This document shows, piece by piece, positions 51,996-62,072 of a stretch of DNA of 64,000 bases. How positions within the stretch are numbered: the first letter of the stretch is position 1; each line of letters opens with the position of its first letter. Both the position numbers and the translations under genes were made by a program. The DNA is from Mycobacterium sp. D16Q14 (lineage in GTDB: Bacteria > Actinomycetota > Actinomycetes > Mycobacteriales > Mycobacteriaceae): positions 62,001 to 126,000 of the forward strand of contig MAEX01000004.1 of NCBI GenBank assembly GCA_002013415.1, read 5' to 3'. The notes beneath the pieces are model-generated. The model made no database searches. It worked only from the letters and a program-made list of their open reading frames with translations, and was not told the DNA's origin.

Positions 51996-53546
51996 GTGCC
52001 ACCACATACAACCGCGGAGAAGGTCGCCGACCTGCGTGAGCGGATTGCCCGCACGCAAGAGCCGGGTGACGCCAAGGCCATCGCCAAGCGTGATGCCAAG
52101 GGCATCCCGAGTGCGCGCGCCCGCATCCACGCCCTGCTCGACAAGGGCAGCTTCCTGGAGCTCGGCGCGTTTGGGCGTACTCCTGGTGATCCGAATGCGC
52201 CCTACACCGATGGTGTGGTGACGGGGCTGGGCCGCATCGACGATCGTCCGGTGGCGGTGTTCTCCCACGACCAGACGGTGTACCAGGGGAGCGTCGGCGA
52301 GATGTTCGGCCGCAAGGTCGCCAAGCTCATGGAGTGGGCGGCCACCAACGGCTGCCCGGTGATCGGCATCAACGACTCCGCGGGTGCCCGCATTCAAGAC
52401 ACCGCCACGTCGTTGGCCTGGTACGCCGAGCTGGGGCGTCGCCACGAGATGCTGCGCGGCATGGTCCCGGAGATCTCGTTGATCTTCGGAAAGTGTGCCG
52501 GCGGTGCGGTGTACTCACCGATCCAGACCGACCTGGTGGTCGCGGTGCGCGATCAGGGCTACATGTTCATCACCGGACCCGACGTCATCAAGGACGTCAC
52601 CGGCGAGGATGTCACGTTCGACGAACTCGGCGGCGCGGATGTACAGGCCCAGCGTGGCAACATCCACAAGGTGGTCGAGGACGAGGCGGCCGCGTACCAG
52701 TACGTTCGCGATTACTTGAGTTTCTTGCCCTCCAACACCTTTGACTATCCGCCGGTCATCAACCCGGGCCTGGAGCCCGAGATCACCGAGGACGATCTGT
52801 ACCTCGACACGATCATCCCGGATGCCGATAACCAGGGCTACGACATGCACGAGGTCCTGTTGCGGATCTTCGACGACGGTGACGTCTTCGAGATCGCTGA
52901 CCAGCGCAGCCCATCCATGATCACCGCGTTCGCCCGCGTCGACGGAAGCCCGGTCGGCGTCATCGCCAACCAGCCGATGCACATGTCTGGCGCGGTGGGC
53001 AATGAGGCCTCCGACAAGGCGGCCGGTTTCATCCGGTTCTGTGACTCGTTCAATCTTCCCCTGGTATTCGTCGTCGACACCCCGGGAGCCATGCCGGGTG
53101 TGGAAGAGGAGACCAACGGCGTCATCAAGCGCGGCGGTAGGTTCTTCAACGCCGTGGTGGAGGCCGATGTACCCAAGGTGACGATCATTACCCGCAAGGC
53201 ATACGGCGGTGGGTATGCGGTCATGGGCTCCAAGCAGCTCTCGGCCGACCTGAACTTCGCCTGGCCGACCGCACGGATCGCGGTGATCGGTGCCGAGGGT
53301 GCGGCGCAGCTGCTGGTCAAGCGATTCCCCGACCCGACCGCGCCCGAGGTGCAGAAGATTCGCGCCGACTTCATCGAGGGCTACAACGCCAACTTAGCCA
53401 CTCCGTGGATCGCCGCCGAACGCGGCTACATCGATGGCGTGATCGAGCCGCATCAGACCCGGCTGCTCTTACGCCAGTCGCTGAAGCTATTGCAGGACAA
53501 GCAGATCAGCCGAGTCCAGCGTAAGCACGGCCTCACCCCGATCTAA
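51996..53546 (+). CDS. accD4: acyl-CoA carboxylase carboxyltransferase AccD4
   Basis: 516 residues from a GTG just after the pks13 stop. Carboxyltransferase beta subunit that, with AccA3/AccD5/AccE5, makes the carboxylated C24-C26 acyl-CoA for Pks13. Motifs: [50 protein letters not shown] and [14 protein letters not shown] with oxyanion Gly-Gly. Same order as Rv3799c. A long hairpin terminator follows. Confidence 0.96.
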   Translation: MPPHTTAEKVADLRERIARTQEPGDAKAIAKRDAKGIPSARARIHALLDKGSFLELGAFGRTPGDPNAPYTDGVVTGLGRIDDRPVAVFSHDQTVYQGSVGEMFGRKVAKLMEWAATNGCPVIGINDSAGARIQDTATSLAWYAELGRRHEMLRGMVPEISLIFGKCAGGAVYSPIQTDLVVAVRDQGYMFITGPDVIKDVTGEDVTFDELGGADVQAQRGNIHKVVEDEAAAYQYVRDYLSFLPSNTFDYPPVINPGLEPEITEDDLYLDTIIPDADNQGYDMHEVLLRIFDDGDVFEIADQRSPSMITAFARVDGSPVGVIANQPMHMSGAVGNEASDKAAGFIRFCDSFNLPLVFVVDTPGAMPGVEEETNGVIKRGGRFFNAVVEADVPKVTIITRKAYGGGYAVMGSKQLSADLNFAWPTARIAVIGAEGAAQLLVKRFPDPTAPEVQKIRADFIEGYNANLATPWIAAERGYIDGVIEPHQTRLLLRQSLKLLQDKQISRVQRKHGLTPI

Positions 53547-53554
53547 CGATTCAG

Positions 53555-53600
53555 CGCACGAAGGCCCCCGCACGCACCGCGTGTCGGGGGCCTTCGTGCG
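53555..53600. terminator. bidirectional hairpin between accD4 and the membrane protein gene
   Basis: Arms 53555-53570 and 53585-53600 (CGCACGAAGGCCCCCG and its complement) pair perfectly over a 14-base loop that itself contains CACGC/GCGTG. It terminates accD4 and the opposing gene ending at 53608. Confidence 0.85.
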
Positions 53601-53607
53601 GAAAGAG

Positions 53608-54021
53608 TCAGTCGCGCAGAACGAGGGCGCGGCTGCCCGCGTGGGCCCAGACCATGGCGGCACCGATCGAGATCAGCACCGTTACCCAGGAGAACCAGGT
53701 GACGTCGACGCGTGGGCCGGAAATGAAGCTGTCCTGCACTGCCGGCCAGTAGGTCGGCATGAGGTGCACGTATCCGAGCCCCAAAACGCTGGCCGTGCCG
53801 ACAATCACGGTGGCTTCCGGCGCGTGCTTGCGGTGGCGCAGGATCATCGTCACGGCAATCGCGATGAGAACGGCGTGGGTGGCGGAGAGATAGGTCAGCG
53901 TTACCGGTGCCGCGGTCACTCCGCGCCGTAGGTGATCGATGACGTCCAGTCCCCAGCCCACGACGAAGGCGATGGTGGCCGCGCGCAGGAACCTGTCGGC
54001 GCGAGTGGTGAGCTCTGTCAT
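53608..54021 (-). CDS. four-helix membrane protein, unknown
   Basis: 137 residues, four hydrophobic segments: FLRAATIAFVVGWGLDVI, YLSATHAVLIAIAVTMIL, ATVIVGTASVLGLGYVHLM and VTWFSWVTVLISIGAAMVWA. Ribosome site GAGGGAGG precedes the ATG. No known motif, though conserved His and Tyr in the helices (YVHLMP) are notable. It lies beside the CDF exporter and a TCTACTA dyad overlaps its leader. Function not inferred. Confidence 0.7.
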   Translation of the reverse strand: MTELTTRADRFLRAATIAFVVGWGLDVIDHLRRGVTAAPVTLTYLSATHAVLIAIAVTMILRHRKHAPEATVIVGTASVLGLGYVHLMPTYWPAVQDSFISGPRVDVTWFSWVTVLISIGAAMVWAHAGSRALVLRD

Positions 54022-54036
54022 CGCAACCTCCCTCGG

Positions 54037-54057
54037 TCTACTACAAGCGATAGTAGA
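54037..54057 (-). promoter_or_regulatory. TCTACTA/TAGTAGA dyad upstream of the membrane protein
   Basis: TCTACTA (54037-54043) and TAGTAGA (54051-54057) are exact inverted repeats with a 7-base spacer, 16-36 bases upstream of the ATG of the membrane-protein gene. The arms resemble BlaI/CopY-type or other dimeric operators. Binding factor unknown. Confidence 0.45.
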
Positions 54058-54060
54058 TAC

Positions 54061-55035
54061 CTAGCCCGTACTCGGCAAGGTGCTTTCCTCGGCGCGGTAC
54101 GGCTGTCCGTGAGGGTCGAGGCAATGACTTGATGCCCCGGTGTCCTCGTGGTCGACCTGCAACGTCGTGTGGTCGAGGTCGTACTGCGTATGGAGTAACC
54201 CCTCGATCTTGCGCCGTATTCCGTGACAGTCCGCATCCGGGGCCACCAAAATGTGCGCCGACAACGCGGGCTGACCGGAGGTGATCTGCCAGATGTGAAG
54301 GTCGTGCACCTCGGCGACGGAGGGCAACGATGCGAGCTGGGCTCCGATGGCATCGGGATCCAGATTGGCCGGCGCGGCTTCCAGGAAGATGCGGCCCGAT
54401 TCGCGTACCAGGCCCCAGCCGGCTTTGAGCATCAACGCGGCGACGACGAGCGCGGCGATGGCATCGGCTCGAGTGAAGCCGGTCAGCCAGACCACGGCAC
54501 CGGCGACGGCGGTGGCGATGAAGGCGTACAGGTCGTTGAGGATGTGCTGGAAGGCCCCCTCGACGTTCAGGCTGGATCGGTTGGCCTTACTGATGCACCA
54601 GGTGGCGGCCACGTTGACGGCGATTCCCGCGAGCGCGGTGACAAACACGAGGAGCCCCGACACCTCCGGGGGAGTGATCAGGCGGCGGATGCCCTCGTAG
54701 ATGAAGAAGGCCGCGAGCAGGAAAAGTGTGACGCCATTGGCCTGTGCCGACAGGATCTCGGCACGCTTGAGCCCGTACGTGTAGCTGCCGCGGGCAGGGC
54801 GCAAGGCGAGGCGAATAGCGATGAGCGCCAGCACGATCGAGGCCGCATCGGTCAGCATGTGTCCGGCGTCGGAGATCAGGGCCAGGGACTGGGCGATGAA
54901 GCCGATGACCACTTCGACGGCCATGAACCCGCCGATCAGCACCAGCGCGATGGTCAGCCATTTGCGGTCGGCGTTCGCACTCACGCCGTGGCTGTGCGAG
55001 TGTCCGGATCCGTGCTCGTGTGCGTCCGTAGCCAT
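54061..55035 (-). CDS. cation diffusion facilitator (Zn/Cd/Co exporter)
   Basis: 324 residues from the ATG at 55035, with AAAGGAG five bases upstream. His-rich start HEHGSGHSHSHG, six membrane helices, the two metal-site motifs SDAGHMLTDA and HILNDLYAF (HxxxD) and a cytosolic ferredoxin-like domain VAEVHDLHIWQITSG. CzcD/ZitB branch: proton-coupled efflux of Zn, Cd or Co. Divergent from the zinc-ribbon gene across a perfect palindrome. Confidence 0.93.
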   Translation of the reverse strand: MATDAHEHGSGHSHSHGVSANADRKWLTIALVLIGGFMAVEVVIGFIAQSLALISDAGHMLTDAASIVLALIAIRLALRPARGSYTYGLKRAEILSAQANGVTLFLLAAFFIYEGIRRLITPPEVSGLLVFVTALAGIAVNVAATWCISKANRSSLNVEGAFQHILNDLYAFIATAVAGAVVWLTGFTRADAIAALVVAALMLKAGWGLVRESGRIFLEAAPANLDPDAIGAQLASLPSVAEVHDLHIWQITSGQPALSAHILVAPDADCHGIRRKIEGLLHTQYDLDHTTLQVDHEDTGASSHCLDPHGQPYRAEESTLPSTG

Positions 55036-55067
55036 GCCCACTCCTTTGTCATAATGCATGCAAACAT

Positions 55068-55085
55068 ATGCATGCTAGCATGCAT
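55068..55085. promoter_or_regulatory. perfect 18-bp palindrome between exporter and zinc-ribbon gene
   Basis: ATGCATGCTAGCATGCAT is its own complement, and another copy of ATGCATGC lies at 55054-55061. It is 1 base before the zinc-ribbon ATG at 55087 and 32 bases before the exporter start. Likely operator for a metal sensor controlling both genes; no ArsR- or MerR-type gene is adjacent. Confidence 0.6.
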
Positions 55086-55086
55086 C

Positions 55087-55395
55087 ATGACAAGCGTTCA
55101 GCCCCTGACGTGTCCTAAGTGTGAGTCGCAGATGCTGTCGACGAAGTGGTTTGGTGTGCGCACATTTCAATGCACGGGATGTGCGGCCGTGCTGCTGGAG
55201 CAGGACAGCCTGCAGCAGTTCGTGGACGGCGCCGCGCGCTTCGGCCCGTCGGCGCATATCGACCAGGCGCCCGCATCGCAGCCGTATCTGCCCCCCACAG
55301 GATTACCGCGGCATCATGGGCGGGCTGTTCGGCGGCGGTGGTGGGCACGGCTATCGCCGCCGCGGCCACCATTGATACGTAGCGCTACGGCTTGA
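55087..55395 (+). CDS. zinc-ribbon (TFIIB-type) protein with possible frameshift
   Basis: The first 60 residues form a single treble-clef ribbon (CPKCESQM, QCTGCAAVLLEQDSLQQF). The native C-terminus is probably in another frame: after PYLPP the sequence of a Gly-rich tail QDYRGIMGGLFGGGGGH, then YRRRGHH, continues if one C is removed from the run of six C at 55291-55296, ending at 55375. As written, the frame runs to 55395 and overlaps embB by 11 bases. Either an assembly error or a slippery tract. Divergent from the metal exporter, so it may bind or sense zinc. Confidence 0.65.
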   Translation: MTSVQPLTCPKCESQMLSTKWFGVRTFQCTGCAAVLLEQDSLQQFVDGAARFGPSAHIDQAPASQPYLPPTGLPRHHGRAVRRRWWARLSPPRPPLIRSATA

Positions 55396-58300
55396 TACGT
55401 ATCTTGTTCGGCTTCCATAGTCCGCTGTGCGCCGCGGAGCCGTACTCGATCTGTGCGGGCTGGGCGTCGACGATGGTGTCGAACTTGCGCAGTGAACCCC
55501 AGTCCCTGCCCCAGTCTCTCGAGAGGTAGGTCGGCATCACGTGCGCCCGCAGGAGCAGATCGGTGATACCGAGTAGGCCGCCATTCTCGCCGTCCTGCCA
55601 GGTGTCGGTGTCCTTTCGTTTCTGGTCGTAGTCCGGAGTGATGCGGAACTCGGGGACCTCGGTGATTCCGTACTGGTGCAGCATCGGCTGCTGGCAAGGG
55701 AAGACGAGACCCACGGTCCAGTCCAGCAGCACCGGCTTGTCGCGGCCCACATACTCCTGCAACGACTTCAGCTCCGGCGCCCGCGGCGGGGCGAAGGCCA
55801 GCCAATCGCCCGGAGTCAGTGATCCGTCGATCGCCACGATGCGGACGGCGGTCGCGGTGTCGGGAATATCCGAGCGGGCGAAGCGCAGATTGCGCCACGA
55901 GGGTGCGGGCCCCAGATCGTAGGGTGTCAGGCGTCCGGCCGGTGTGAACGTGCCGTTCGGGGCGGCCGTGCCGTACTCCAACTGCAGTGTCTGACCGGAC
56001 ATTTCGCCCTTGACGTTCTTGGCGGCGATGGTTCCGGCAGCGGTGACCACGACCAGCGGATGACTGGTATCGCGGGCCGGCAGCTGATACCAGTCGGATG
56101 TCACCTTGGCCTGCTGCTGCGGGCCAACGCGGTAGGAGCCCACGATCGGCACCCGAGCCGGATCCAACTCGTAGGGCAGACGCACGGCGGAGCCGTTGAT
56201 GCCCGGAGTCTTGGTGCGGTCCTTGGAGTCCCAGTCGTAGTCGGTTCCCGGCCGCGAGTCGCTCATCCGGATGGATTCGGCGACGATCTTGTCGGGCACC
56301 CCATCGGCGCTGAAGCCGGAGGGGTCGGCGCCACCGAGCGGGCCGAGCGGACCGGTAGATGTACCGATGGCCGATAAGAAACCGGCGTTCGCGTCGGACT
56401 CGACGAGAATGTCATCGGCCAACCCGCATCCGCCCGCAAGCTCGCGGATGTTGGCCCAGCCGTTGGAATACGTCGGATACTGCCGCACGACGCCGATCGC
56501 CAGCTGGCAGATGGACGTCAGCACCATGAACCCGGCGGCCCAGGCCACCGGGGCAGACGTGATGGACCTCGTCACGCGGTTGTCTTCGTGTCTTGGCGAG
56601 AAGTGCAACCATGCGGCGTAGGCCACCGCAAGTGCGAAGAGCGCGAAGAATATTGTGCTGACACTGATTCCGGCGATCTTGGGCATGCTGCTGTTGAACG
56701 GAACGCCGAAACTTGAGACGTACCACCATCCGGCAGCACTGGCCCAGCTCAGCGCCAGCACGAAGAGCACCGTCGCCACGACCGCCATCCGGTTGCGGCT
56801 CCAGCGCAGCACCTGTGGTGATACCAGCACCGTGGCCAGCGCGGCCACGGCAGCACCCAGGGCGGCGAAGAGTCCGAAGTGGTGCACCCACTTCGTCGGT
56901 GCGAACATCAGGAAGAAGATGGTGCCGAAAACGACGCCCAGCACGCGCCAGGCCGGCCCGCGCGCCACACCGGGAACTCGATTGCGGCGCAACAGGATAA
57001 ACATGGCAATGAAGAGGCATGCGGCGATCAGTAGGAATCCGAAGCGCCGCGATACCGAGCCGTCGACTGTCGGCAGGAACATGTAGTAGTACCGCAGATT
57101 GTCGGTGTACCACGCCTGTGACGGTCCGATAGCCGTGCGAATCCGAGTGGCCTCGATGACCGTTGCCAGGGTTTGATCGGAGAACACCACAGGCAAGATG
57201 ACCGTTCCGGCAGCCAGCATGGGGGCCACCAACGGCCAGGTGCCCACCTGACGGTGCTTGGTCACGATGATCCGCAGAATGGGCCGACCGCCGGCAAGTA
57301 GTGCGGCGACGGCGATTAGACCCGTCGGCTGGATTCCGAGGGTGAAGGCGGCGGTGATGATCGCCAGCGCGGCCGGGGTCAACCGGCGGGAGGTGATGGC
57401 GCGCTCAATGAGCACCCAGGTGATCAGCGATCCGACGGCGATCTGGCCCTCGGGGCGCAGGCCGTTGTTGAACGGGAACCACGATGCCAGCAGCACGAAG
57501 CCGGCCGCCCATGCGGCAGGCTTGCTGCGGGCGACGGCGGGCCCCAAGCGGGGCAACACTTCCCGGCTGATCAGCAGCCAGCAGACCAGCGAGGCAACCA
57601 GGTCGGGCAGCCGGATCCACAGGCTGATATCGCTGACCTTGGTCATGATGGCCAGCAGGTTGTAGTACCAGCCGAAGGGGTCCTCGGGGCTGCCGAACCA
57701 GCGGAAGTAGTTGGCCATGTACCCGGCGTGCTCGGCGGTGCGCGCCATGCCCATCTGATAGCCGTCGTCCGAGGATCCCGCGCCGATCACGTACCAGAGC
57801 ACCAGGCTGCTCATGATGACGGTGTCGGTGAAATCGAAACGGCGCCAACGAGTGGGGATGACCCGTTGCATGCGATGGCCGTCTGTCTGGTCGATCCGCC
57901 ACAGTGCCAGCAGCGCGATGATGGTGGATATCACCGCACCCACCATTGCGGCGAGTTTGAGAAGTGTTGGGCTGGACGAGAACCGGGTATCAATATGGGC
58001 GGTCAGGCTCAGTCCTGCCGGTGCCGGACCGCTGAGCTGGGTGAAGACCCCGACAATCTGGGGCCGCAGGTTGGGATCGGGGAAGCCGCTGGTGAGGTCT
58101 TTGCCGGATTTCTCGGCCCCATCACCGCGAAGACCTTCGAACGTCGCGAAGGTGCCCTTGTCCGACGAGGTGATGACGATCTGTCGGCAGTCGGAAGAGG
58201 CCACCTTGGCGCGCGGAACGCTGGCGATGACCACGTTCCGGTCGGTGATGTCGACGCGCTCCTTGGTGGCCCTGACGAACAGGCCCTGAAGCGCCGCCTC

Positions 58301-58600
58301 TTTGCCCTCGGGCGGTGCGGTGCCCAGGATCACCGCACCCGCTGCGGGTACCGCGTTGATCACCGTGCACGGCACGATCACCGTCATGTCCATCGGTGTC
58401 TGGGTGATCAGCGGCGCGGTGACGTTGGTGAGTTGACCCTGCTGCGGCCAGTCGAGGGTCGCGGTGGATACCTTGACCGGCAGGAGCGGGATAGAGACGC
58501 TCAACACGAACCCGAGTAGACCGAAAACGGTTGCCGTCCATCGTGCGATGTTCAGCTTGCGGGCCTCAGGGGAGGTGTCTGTCACGGAATTCTGTGTCAT
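55385..58600 (-). CDS. embB: arabinosyltransferase EmbB
   Basis: 1071 residues, GT-C fold with about 15 membrane helices. Forms the arabinan branching machinery with EmbA. The GT-C motif and the ethambutol-determining region read [20 protein letters not shown], with Gln282-Met283 at the position of M. tuberculosis Ile303-Leu304. C-terminal carbohydrate-binding module ends [10 protein letters not shown]. The ATG overlaps the embA stop (ATGA). Membrane enzyme, periplasmic active site. Confidence 0.96.
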   Translation of the reverse strand: MTQNSVTDTSPEARKLNIARWTATVFGLLGFVLSVSIPLLPVKVSTATLDWPQQGQLTNVTAPLITQTPMDMTVIVPCTVINAVPAAGAVILGTAPPEGKEAALQGLFVRATKERVDITDRNVVIASVPRAKVASSDCRQIVITSSDKGTFATFEGLRGDGAEKSGKDLTSGFPDPNLRPQIVGVFTQLSGPAPAGLSLTAHIDTRFSSSPTLLKLAAMVGAVISTIIALLALWRIDQTDGHRMQRVIPTRWRRFDFTDTVIMSSLVLWYVIGAGSSDDGYQMGMARTAEHAGYMANYFRWFGSPEDPFGWYYNLLAIMTKVSDISLWIRLPDLVASLVCWLLISREVLPRLGPAVARSKPAAWAAGFVLLASWFPFNNGLRPEGQIAVGSLITWVLIERAITSRRLTPAALAIITAAFTLGIQPTGLIAVAALLAGGRPILRIIVTKHRQVGTWPLVAPMLAAGTVILPVVFSDQTLATVIEATRIRTAIGPSQAWYTDNLRYYYMFLPTVDGSVSRRFGFLLIAACLFIAMFILLRRNRVPGVARGPAWRVLGVVFGTIFFLMFAPTKWVHHFGLFAALGAAVAALATVLVSPQVLRWSRNRMAVVATVLFVLALSWASAAGWWYVSSFGVPFNSSMPKIAGISVSTIFFALFALAVAYAAWLHFSPRHEDNRVTRSITSAPVAWAAGFMVLTSICQLAIGVVRQYPTYSNGWANIRELAGGCGLADDILVESDANAGFLSAIGTSTGPLGPLGGADPSGFSADGVPDKIVAESIRMSDSRPGTDYDWDSKDRTKTPGINGSAVRLPYELDPARVPIVGSYRVGPQQQAKVTSDWYQLPARDTSHPLVVVTAAGTIAAKNVKGEMSGQTLQLEYGTAAPNGTFTPAGRLTPYDLGPAPSWRNLRFARSDIPDTATAVRIVAIDGSLTPGDWLAFAPPRAPELKSLQEYVGRDKPVLLDWTVGLVFPCQQPMLHQYGITEVPEFRITPDYDQKRKDTDTWQDGENGGLLGITDLLLRAHVMPTYLSRDWGRDWGSLRKFDTIVDAQPAQIEYGSAAHSGLWKPNKIRIKP

Positions 58601-61600
58601 GGCAGGGCTCGAATCGGTCCTTTGCGGGTCCAGCCGTTCACCACGACGGTGCCCTCGGTGAGTTGTGCGTTGGGTGCCAGATTCGGAGCGATGACGGGCT
58701 CGTACTTCTCGATTGAGCCCCAGTCGCGGAACCAGTCGTTACGCAGATAGGTGGGAACCGAGGAGGTCCGCAGCAGGGCGGTGGTGAACATGAAGGGGCC
58801 GCCGTCCTCGGCAGACATCCACATGTTCGACGAGGTGGCGACCTGCTTGTGCTCGGGCATGACCCGGAACTTGGGCAGCTCGGCCACTCCTAGGCGTTCA
58901 CTGAACGGCCGCTGGCACGGGAAGTTTTGCGCCACAGCCATGTCCAGCAGCACCGGGGTGTTGGAGCCCAACAGATCCTGTGCGGTCTTGAGTGGGGGGA
59001 CCCGGGGCGGGGTGAACGCCAGCCACTGGTCACTGGACAGGTTTGGGTCATCGGCGACGATCCGCACCACGTTGGCTCCCGGCGGAGCGGTCTTGGTGGG
59101 GAACCTCAGGTTGCGCCAGACTCGTTGTGGGCCAATGTCAATCGGCTCGTCCTGACGAAGTGCCTTCACTGCCCCGTCGCTGCCGCGAGTGCCCCATTCC
59201 AACTTCAGCTGTTGGCCATAGTTGATCTCGGGATTGAAGGTGCCATCCTGCTGGTGCGACCAGATCGCTCCTGCTGCCGACATCACTACCAGTGGTCGAT
59301 CCGGGCTGGGCGGGGGAAGCTCGTACCACGACGACTTGAGGTGTGCCGCAATCGAATTCTCTCCGTAGCTGCCCATCACCGGCGTGCGGGCCGGGTCCAG
59401 TCCGAACGGCAGCAGCGCGCCGGAGCCATTGATTCCGGTGGGGCCAATACCACCGGTGGTTCCGGCCGCATCGCTTACCTCCATGATCGGCGCGTTGGGT
59501 GAGGCATCGGAGTTGACCAGGCCTGGCTTGCCGATGACGGGCAATGAGGTCATGCCGGTCTCCACGCCATCGGGGATGAAGCCGACAGGATCGGTACCAC
59601 CAAGAGGCCCGTACTTACCTGCCGGCTGCCCCGGAGCAGGTTGCAGCAGGCCCTCATTGGCGTCAGGCTCGACGAGGACATCGTTGGCCATCGCGCAAGA
59701 GTTGCCGCTCAGGGCCAACAGATTGGCCTTACCGGTGGTGTAGGTGTCGCTACGTGCGTAGACCCCCTTGGCCATCGAGGAGACCTCGAGAATCACCATG
59801 ATGGCCGCCACGATCAGCAGCGGGGTGGAGGCGAGGAGCCGGTTACGGCGGGTGTTCTCGACCTCGGTGTGCCCGGCGTAGTCCAAACGGAAGTGCAGCC
59901 AACCGGCCAGCAGCGCGGTGATGATCGAGAGCGCCAGGAACATGGTGGTGACCGGTTGTCCCGCGATGACCGGTTGCTTGTCGAACCACGGCACGCCGTA
60001 GTTGCCCACGTAGAACCAGCCGTTGATGCCCGAGGTCGCCCACGCCAGGATGAACAGCAGCGCGGTCACGTACAGCGCCAGGTTGCGTCGCGAATGCAGC
60101 CCAACGCGTGCGAATGTGAATGCGGCGACCGCACCGAGTGCACCGGCAAGTCCGGCGAAGACGCCGAACTGGATGGCCCACTTGGTGGGGGTGAAGGTGA
60201 GCAGCAGCAGTCCGATCGCGGTGCTGCCGATAAGCCGCCATACCGGCCCGCTGGCCAGGCCCGGCAGTACTCCGCGGCGCAGCAGCACCGCGAGGGTGCC
60301 GAAGAGACAGAGCAGCAGGATGAACACCGCGATGCGGCGCGTCAGCGAGCCGTCGACATTGGATTCGACCGTCAGGAAGTAGTAGCGCAGAAACTCCTGG
60401 TACCAGGCGATCGTCGGGCCCACCACGTACTTGATGCGGGCGGATTCGGCGACGGTGGCCAGGGTCTGGTCCCGGAAGGTGAAAGCGAACACTCCGGCGA
60501 CTGAGGCCGCTAAGACCGCGGCAGGGGTGAACCGCCCGTACCGCAGACGCCGCACGGAGACGACGCGGGCGATGGCGCGCCCACCGGCGAGTAGTGGTCC
60601 CAGCGCGATCAGCCCTTGGGGGGCGACGGTGGCGGTGAGCAGCGCGGCGACGATCGCCAGCGCGGCGGGGGACAGGCGCCGGGTCGCAATGGAGCGCTCC
60701 ACCAGGATCCAGGTGACCACGGTGCCGAACACGATGATCGGCTCGGGTCGCAGGCCGTTGTTGAAGGGCAGCCAGGCGGCCAGAAAGACCAGTGCGGCCG
60801 TCCACACCGCGGTGCGGCTCGTGGCGAGCTGCTCGCCGAGTCGGGGCAGCATCCTCTTGCGCAGGATGTACCAGGTGCCGACGCCCGCCAGGGTGGCCGG
60901 CACCCGCATCCAGACGCCGACCGTGCTCACCTGCGTGATCCAGCTTAAAAGGGTTGCGTACCAATCGAATGGTGAGGCGGTGGCACCAAAGTAGCGGTAG
61001 TACTCGGTGACGTATCCAGCCTGATGGGCTACCCGTGCCTCGACCAGGACATTGCCGTCGTCGGAGGTGATGGCACCGATGACATGCCAAAGAAGAAGTG
61101 TGCCAACGACTCCGATGTCGGCGACACCATTGGTCAGCAGCGTCGCGCGAGTTGGCAGGCGGAAGGAGGGCCGTCCGCGCTTACGTCCGCCGCGGTCCAG
61201 TACCGCCAGTGCGCCGATGGCGATCGCCACTGCGGCGAGGCCCAGCACCATGGCCGCCAGCTTCAATGTGGTTGGGCTGGTGATGAACCGGGTATCGACC
61301 ACCACATGGGCAGTCGGCCCACCGGCGGCGGGCACCTTGAGGTCGGTGAATAGTCCGGTCACCTGGGGCTTGTTCTCGATGGCCAGGGTCCCGTGTGCGT
61401 TGGGAAGCCCGGCGAAGTTGGCGCCGACGCCGCCGGCATTGGCCCAGATGTCCAACGTGGTGCAGCCGCCGGATTCCACCGACTTGCGCGGGGCGACCGT
61501 CGCGACGTTATCGCGGAAGGCGACGACCACCAGATCGGAGGTGGCGCGGACGAACAACGCGTGCCGGCTTGCCTCGAATCCGCCGTCGGGACTGGTGGAC

Positions 61601-61914
61601 AGTACAACGCCGCCGCTGGCGGGCAAGCTCGCGATAGCAGTGCACGGGATGTGGGCGTCGAAGGACAGCGGTGCGCCCGATACCAACGGTGCCGTGATGC
61701 TGGTGATGTTCCCGTCGGCTGTGACTCCCTGGGGCCAGCTGATGTCGACGGTGGACTGGCGGACCGGCAGCAGGGGAACAAGCACGCACAACAGCACACC
61801 GATGGTGGCCGCAGCCAATGAAATCAGACGTGCCCGCTGGGCTGTACCTGCTGTCGCGGACTTTAGAAGCGGCGAAGGCACGAGGGCGATGGTATGTGAC
61901 GAAGCTTCGGGCAC
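58597..61914 (-). CDS. embA: arabinosyltransferase EmbA
   Basis: 1105 residues from the GTG at 61914. C-terminal end GPIRALP and [21 protein letters not shown] match EmbA by memory. GT-C membrane body with [19 protein letters not shown] and the long C-terminal jelly-roll part. The open frame runs upstream to 62238, but that would cross the repeat array and the divergent ATPase gene, so the GTG is preferred. Works with EmbB to build the hexa-arabinan end. Coupled to embB by a 4-base overlap. Confidence 0.95.
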   Translation of the reverse strand: MPEASSHTIALVPSPLLKSATAGTAQRARLISLAAATIGVLLCVLVPLLPVRQSTVDISWPQGVTADGNITSITAPLVSGAPLSFDAHIPCTAIASLPASGGVVLSTSPDGGFEASRHALFVRATSDLVVVAFRDNVATVAPRKSVESGGCTTLDIWANAGGVGANFAGLPNAHGTLAIENKPQVTGLFTDLKVPAAGGPTAHVVVDTRFITSPTTLKLAAMVLGLAAVAIAIGALAVLDRGGRKRGRPSFRLPTRATLLTNGVADIGVVGTLLLWHVIGAITSDDGNVLVEARVAHQAGYVTEYYRYFGATASPFDWYATLLSWITQVSTVGVWMRVPATLAGVGTWYILRKRMLPRLGEQLATSRTAVWTAALVFLAAWLPFNNGLRPEPIIVFGTVVTWILVERSIATRRLSPAALAIVAALLTATVAPQGLIALGPLLAGGRAIARVVSVRRLRYGRFTPAAVLAASVAGVFAFTFRDQTLATVAESARIKYVVGPTIAWYQEFLRYYFLTVESNVDGSLTRRIAVFILLLCLFGTLAVLLRRGVLPGLASGPVWRLIGSTAIGLLLLTFTPTKWAIQFGVFAGLAGALGAVAAFTFARVGLHSRRNLALYVTALLFILAWATSGINGWFYVGNYGVPWFDKQPVIAGQPVTTMFLALSIITALLAGWLHFRLDYAGHTEVENTRRNRLLASTPLLIVAAIMVILEVSSMAKGVYARSDTYTTGKANLLALSGNSCAMANDVLVEPDANEGLLQPAPGQPAGKYGPLGGTDPVGFIPDGVETGMTSLPVIGKPGLVNSDASPNAPIMEVSDAAGTTGGIGPTGINGSGALLPFGLDPARTPVMGSYGENSIAAHLKSSWYELPPPSPDRPLVVMSAAGAIWSHQQDGTFNPEINYGQQLKLEWGTRGSDGAVKALRQDEPIDIGPQRVWRNLRFPTKTAPPGANVVRIVADDPNLSSDQWLAFTPPRVPPLKTAQDLLGSNTPVLLDMAVAQNFPCQRPFSERLGVAELPKFRVMPEHKQVATSSNMWMSAEDGGPFMFTTALLRTSSVPTYLRNDWFRDWGSIEKYEPVIAPNLAPNAQLTEGTVVVNGWTRKGPIRALP

Positions 61915-61959
61915 CTCAATGCAGCGCGCTCGGTTGGCCGGATTGAGACCTCTAACCTG

Positions 61960-62060
61960 GATACCAGTAGATACCTTGTTAGAAGTATCAATAAGTATCA
62001 ATGATGTCGGCCCTGTCTGATACTTGTTGATACAACGCCCCGCAGTATCAATACGTATCA
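61960..62060. repeat. array of eight GTATCA/TGATAC hexamers in four 10-bp-spaced pairs
   Basis: Pairs lie at GATACC 61960 and 61970, GTATCA 61985 and 61995, TGATAC 62018 and 62028, GTATCA 62045 and 62055. Each pair is one helical turn apart, and orientation alternates. The array fills the gap between embA and the divergent ATPase gene, ending 12 bases before the ATPase start. Probable multi-site operator. Same hexamer recurs at 55373 and 55393. Confidence 0.8.
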
Positions 62061-62072
62061 GGTAGGACATCC

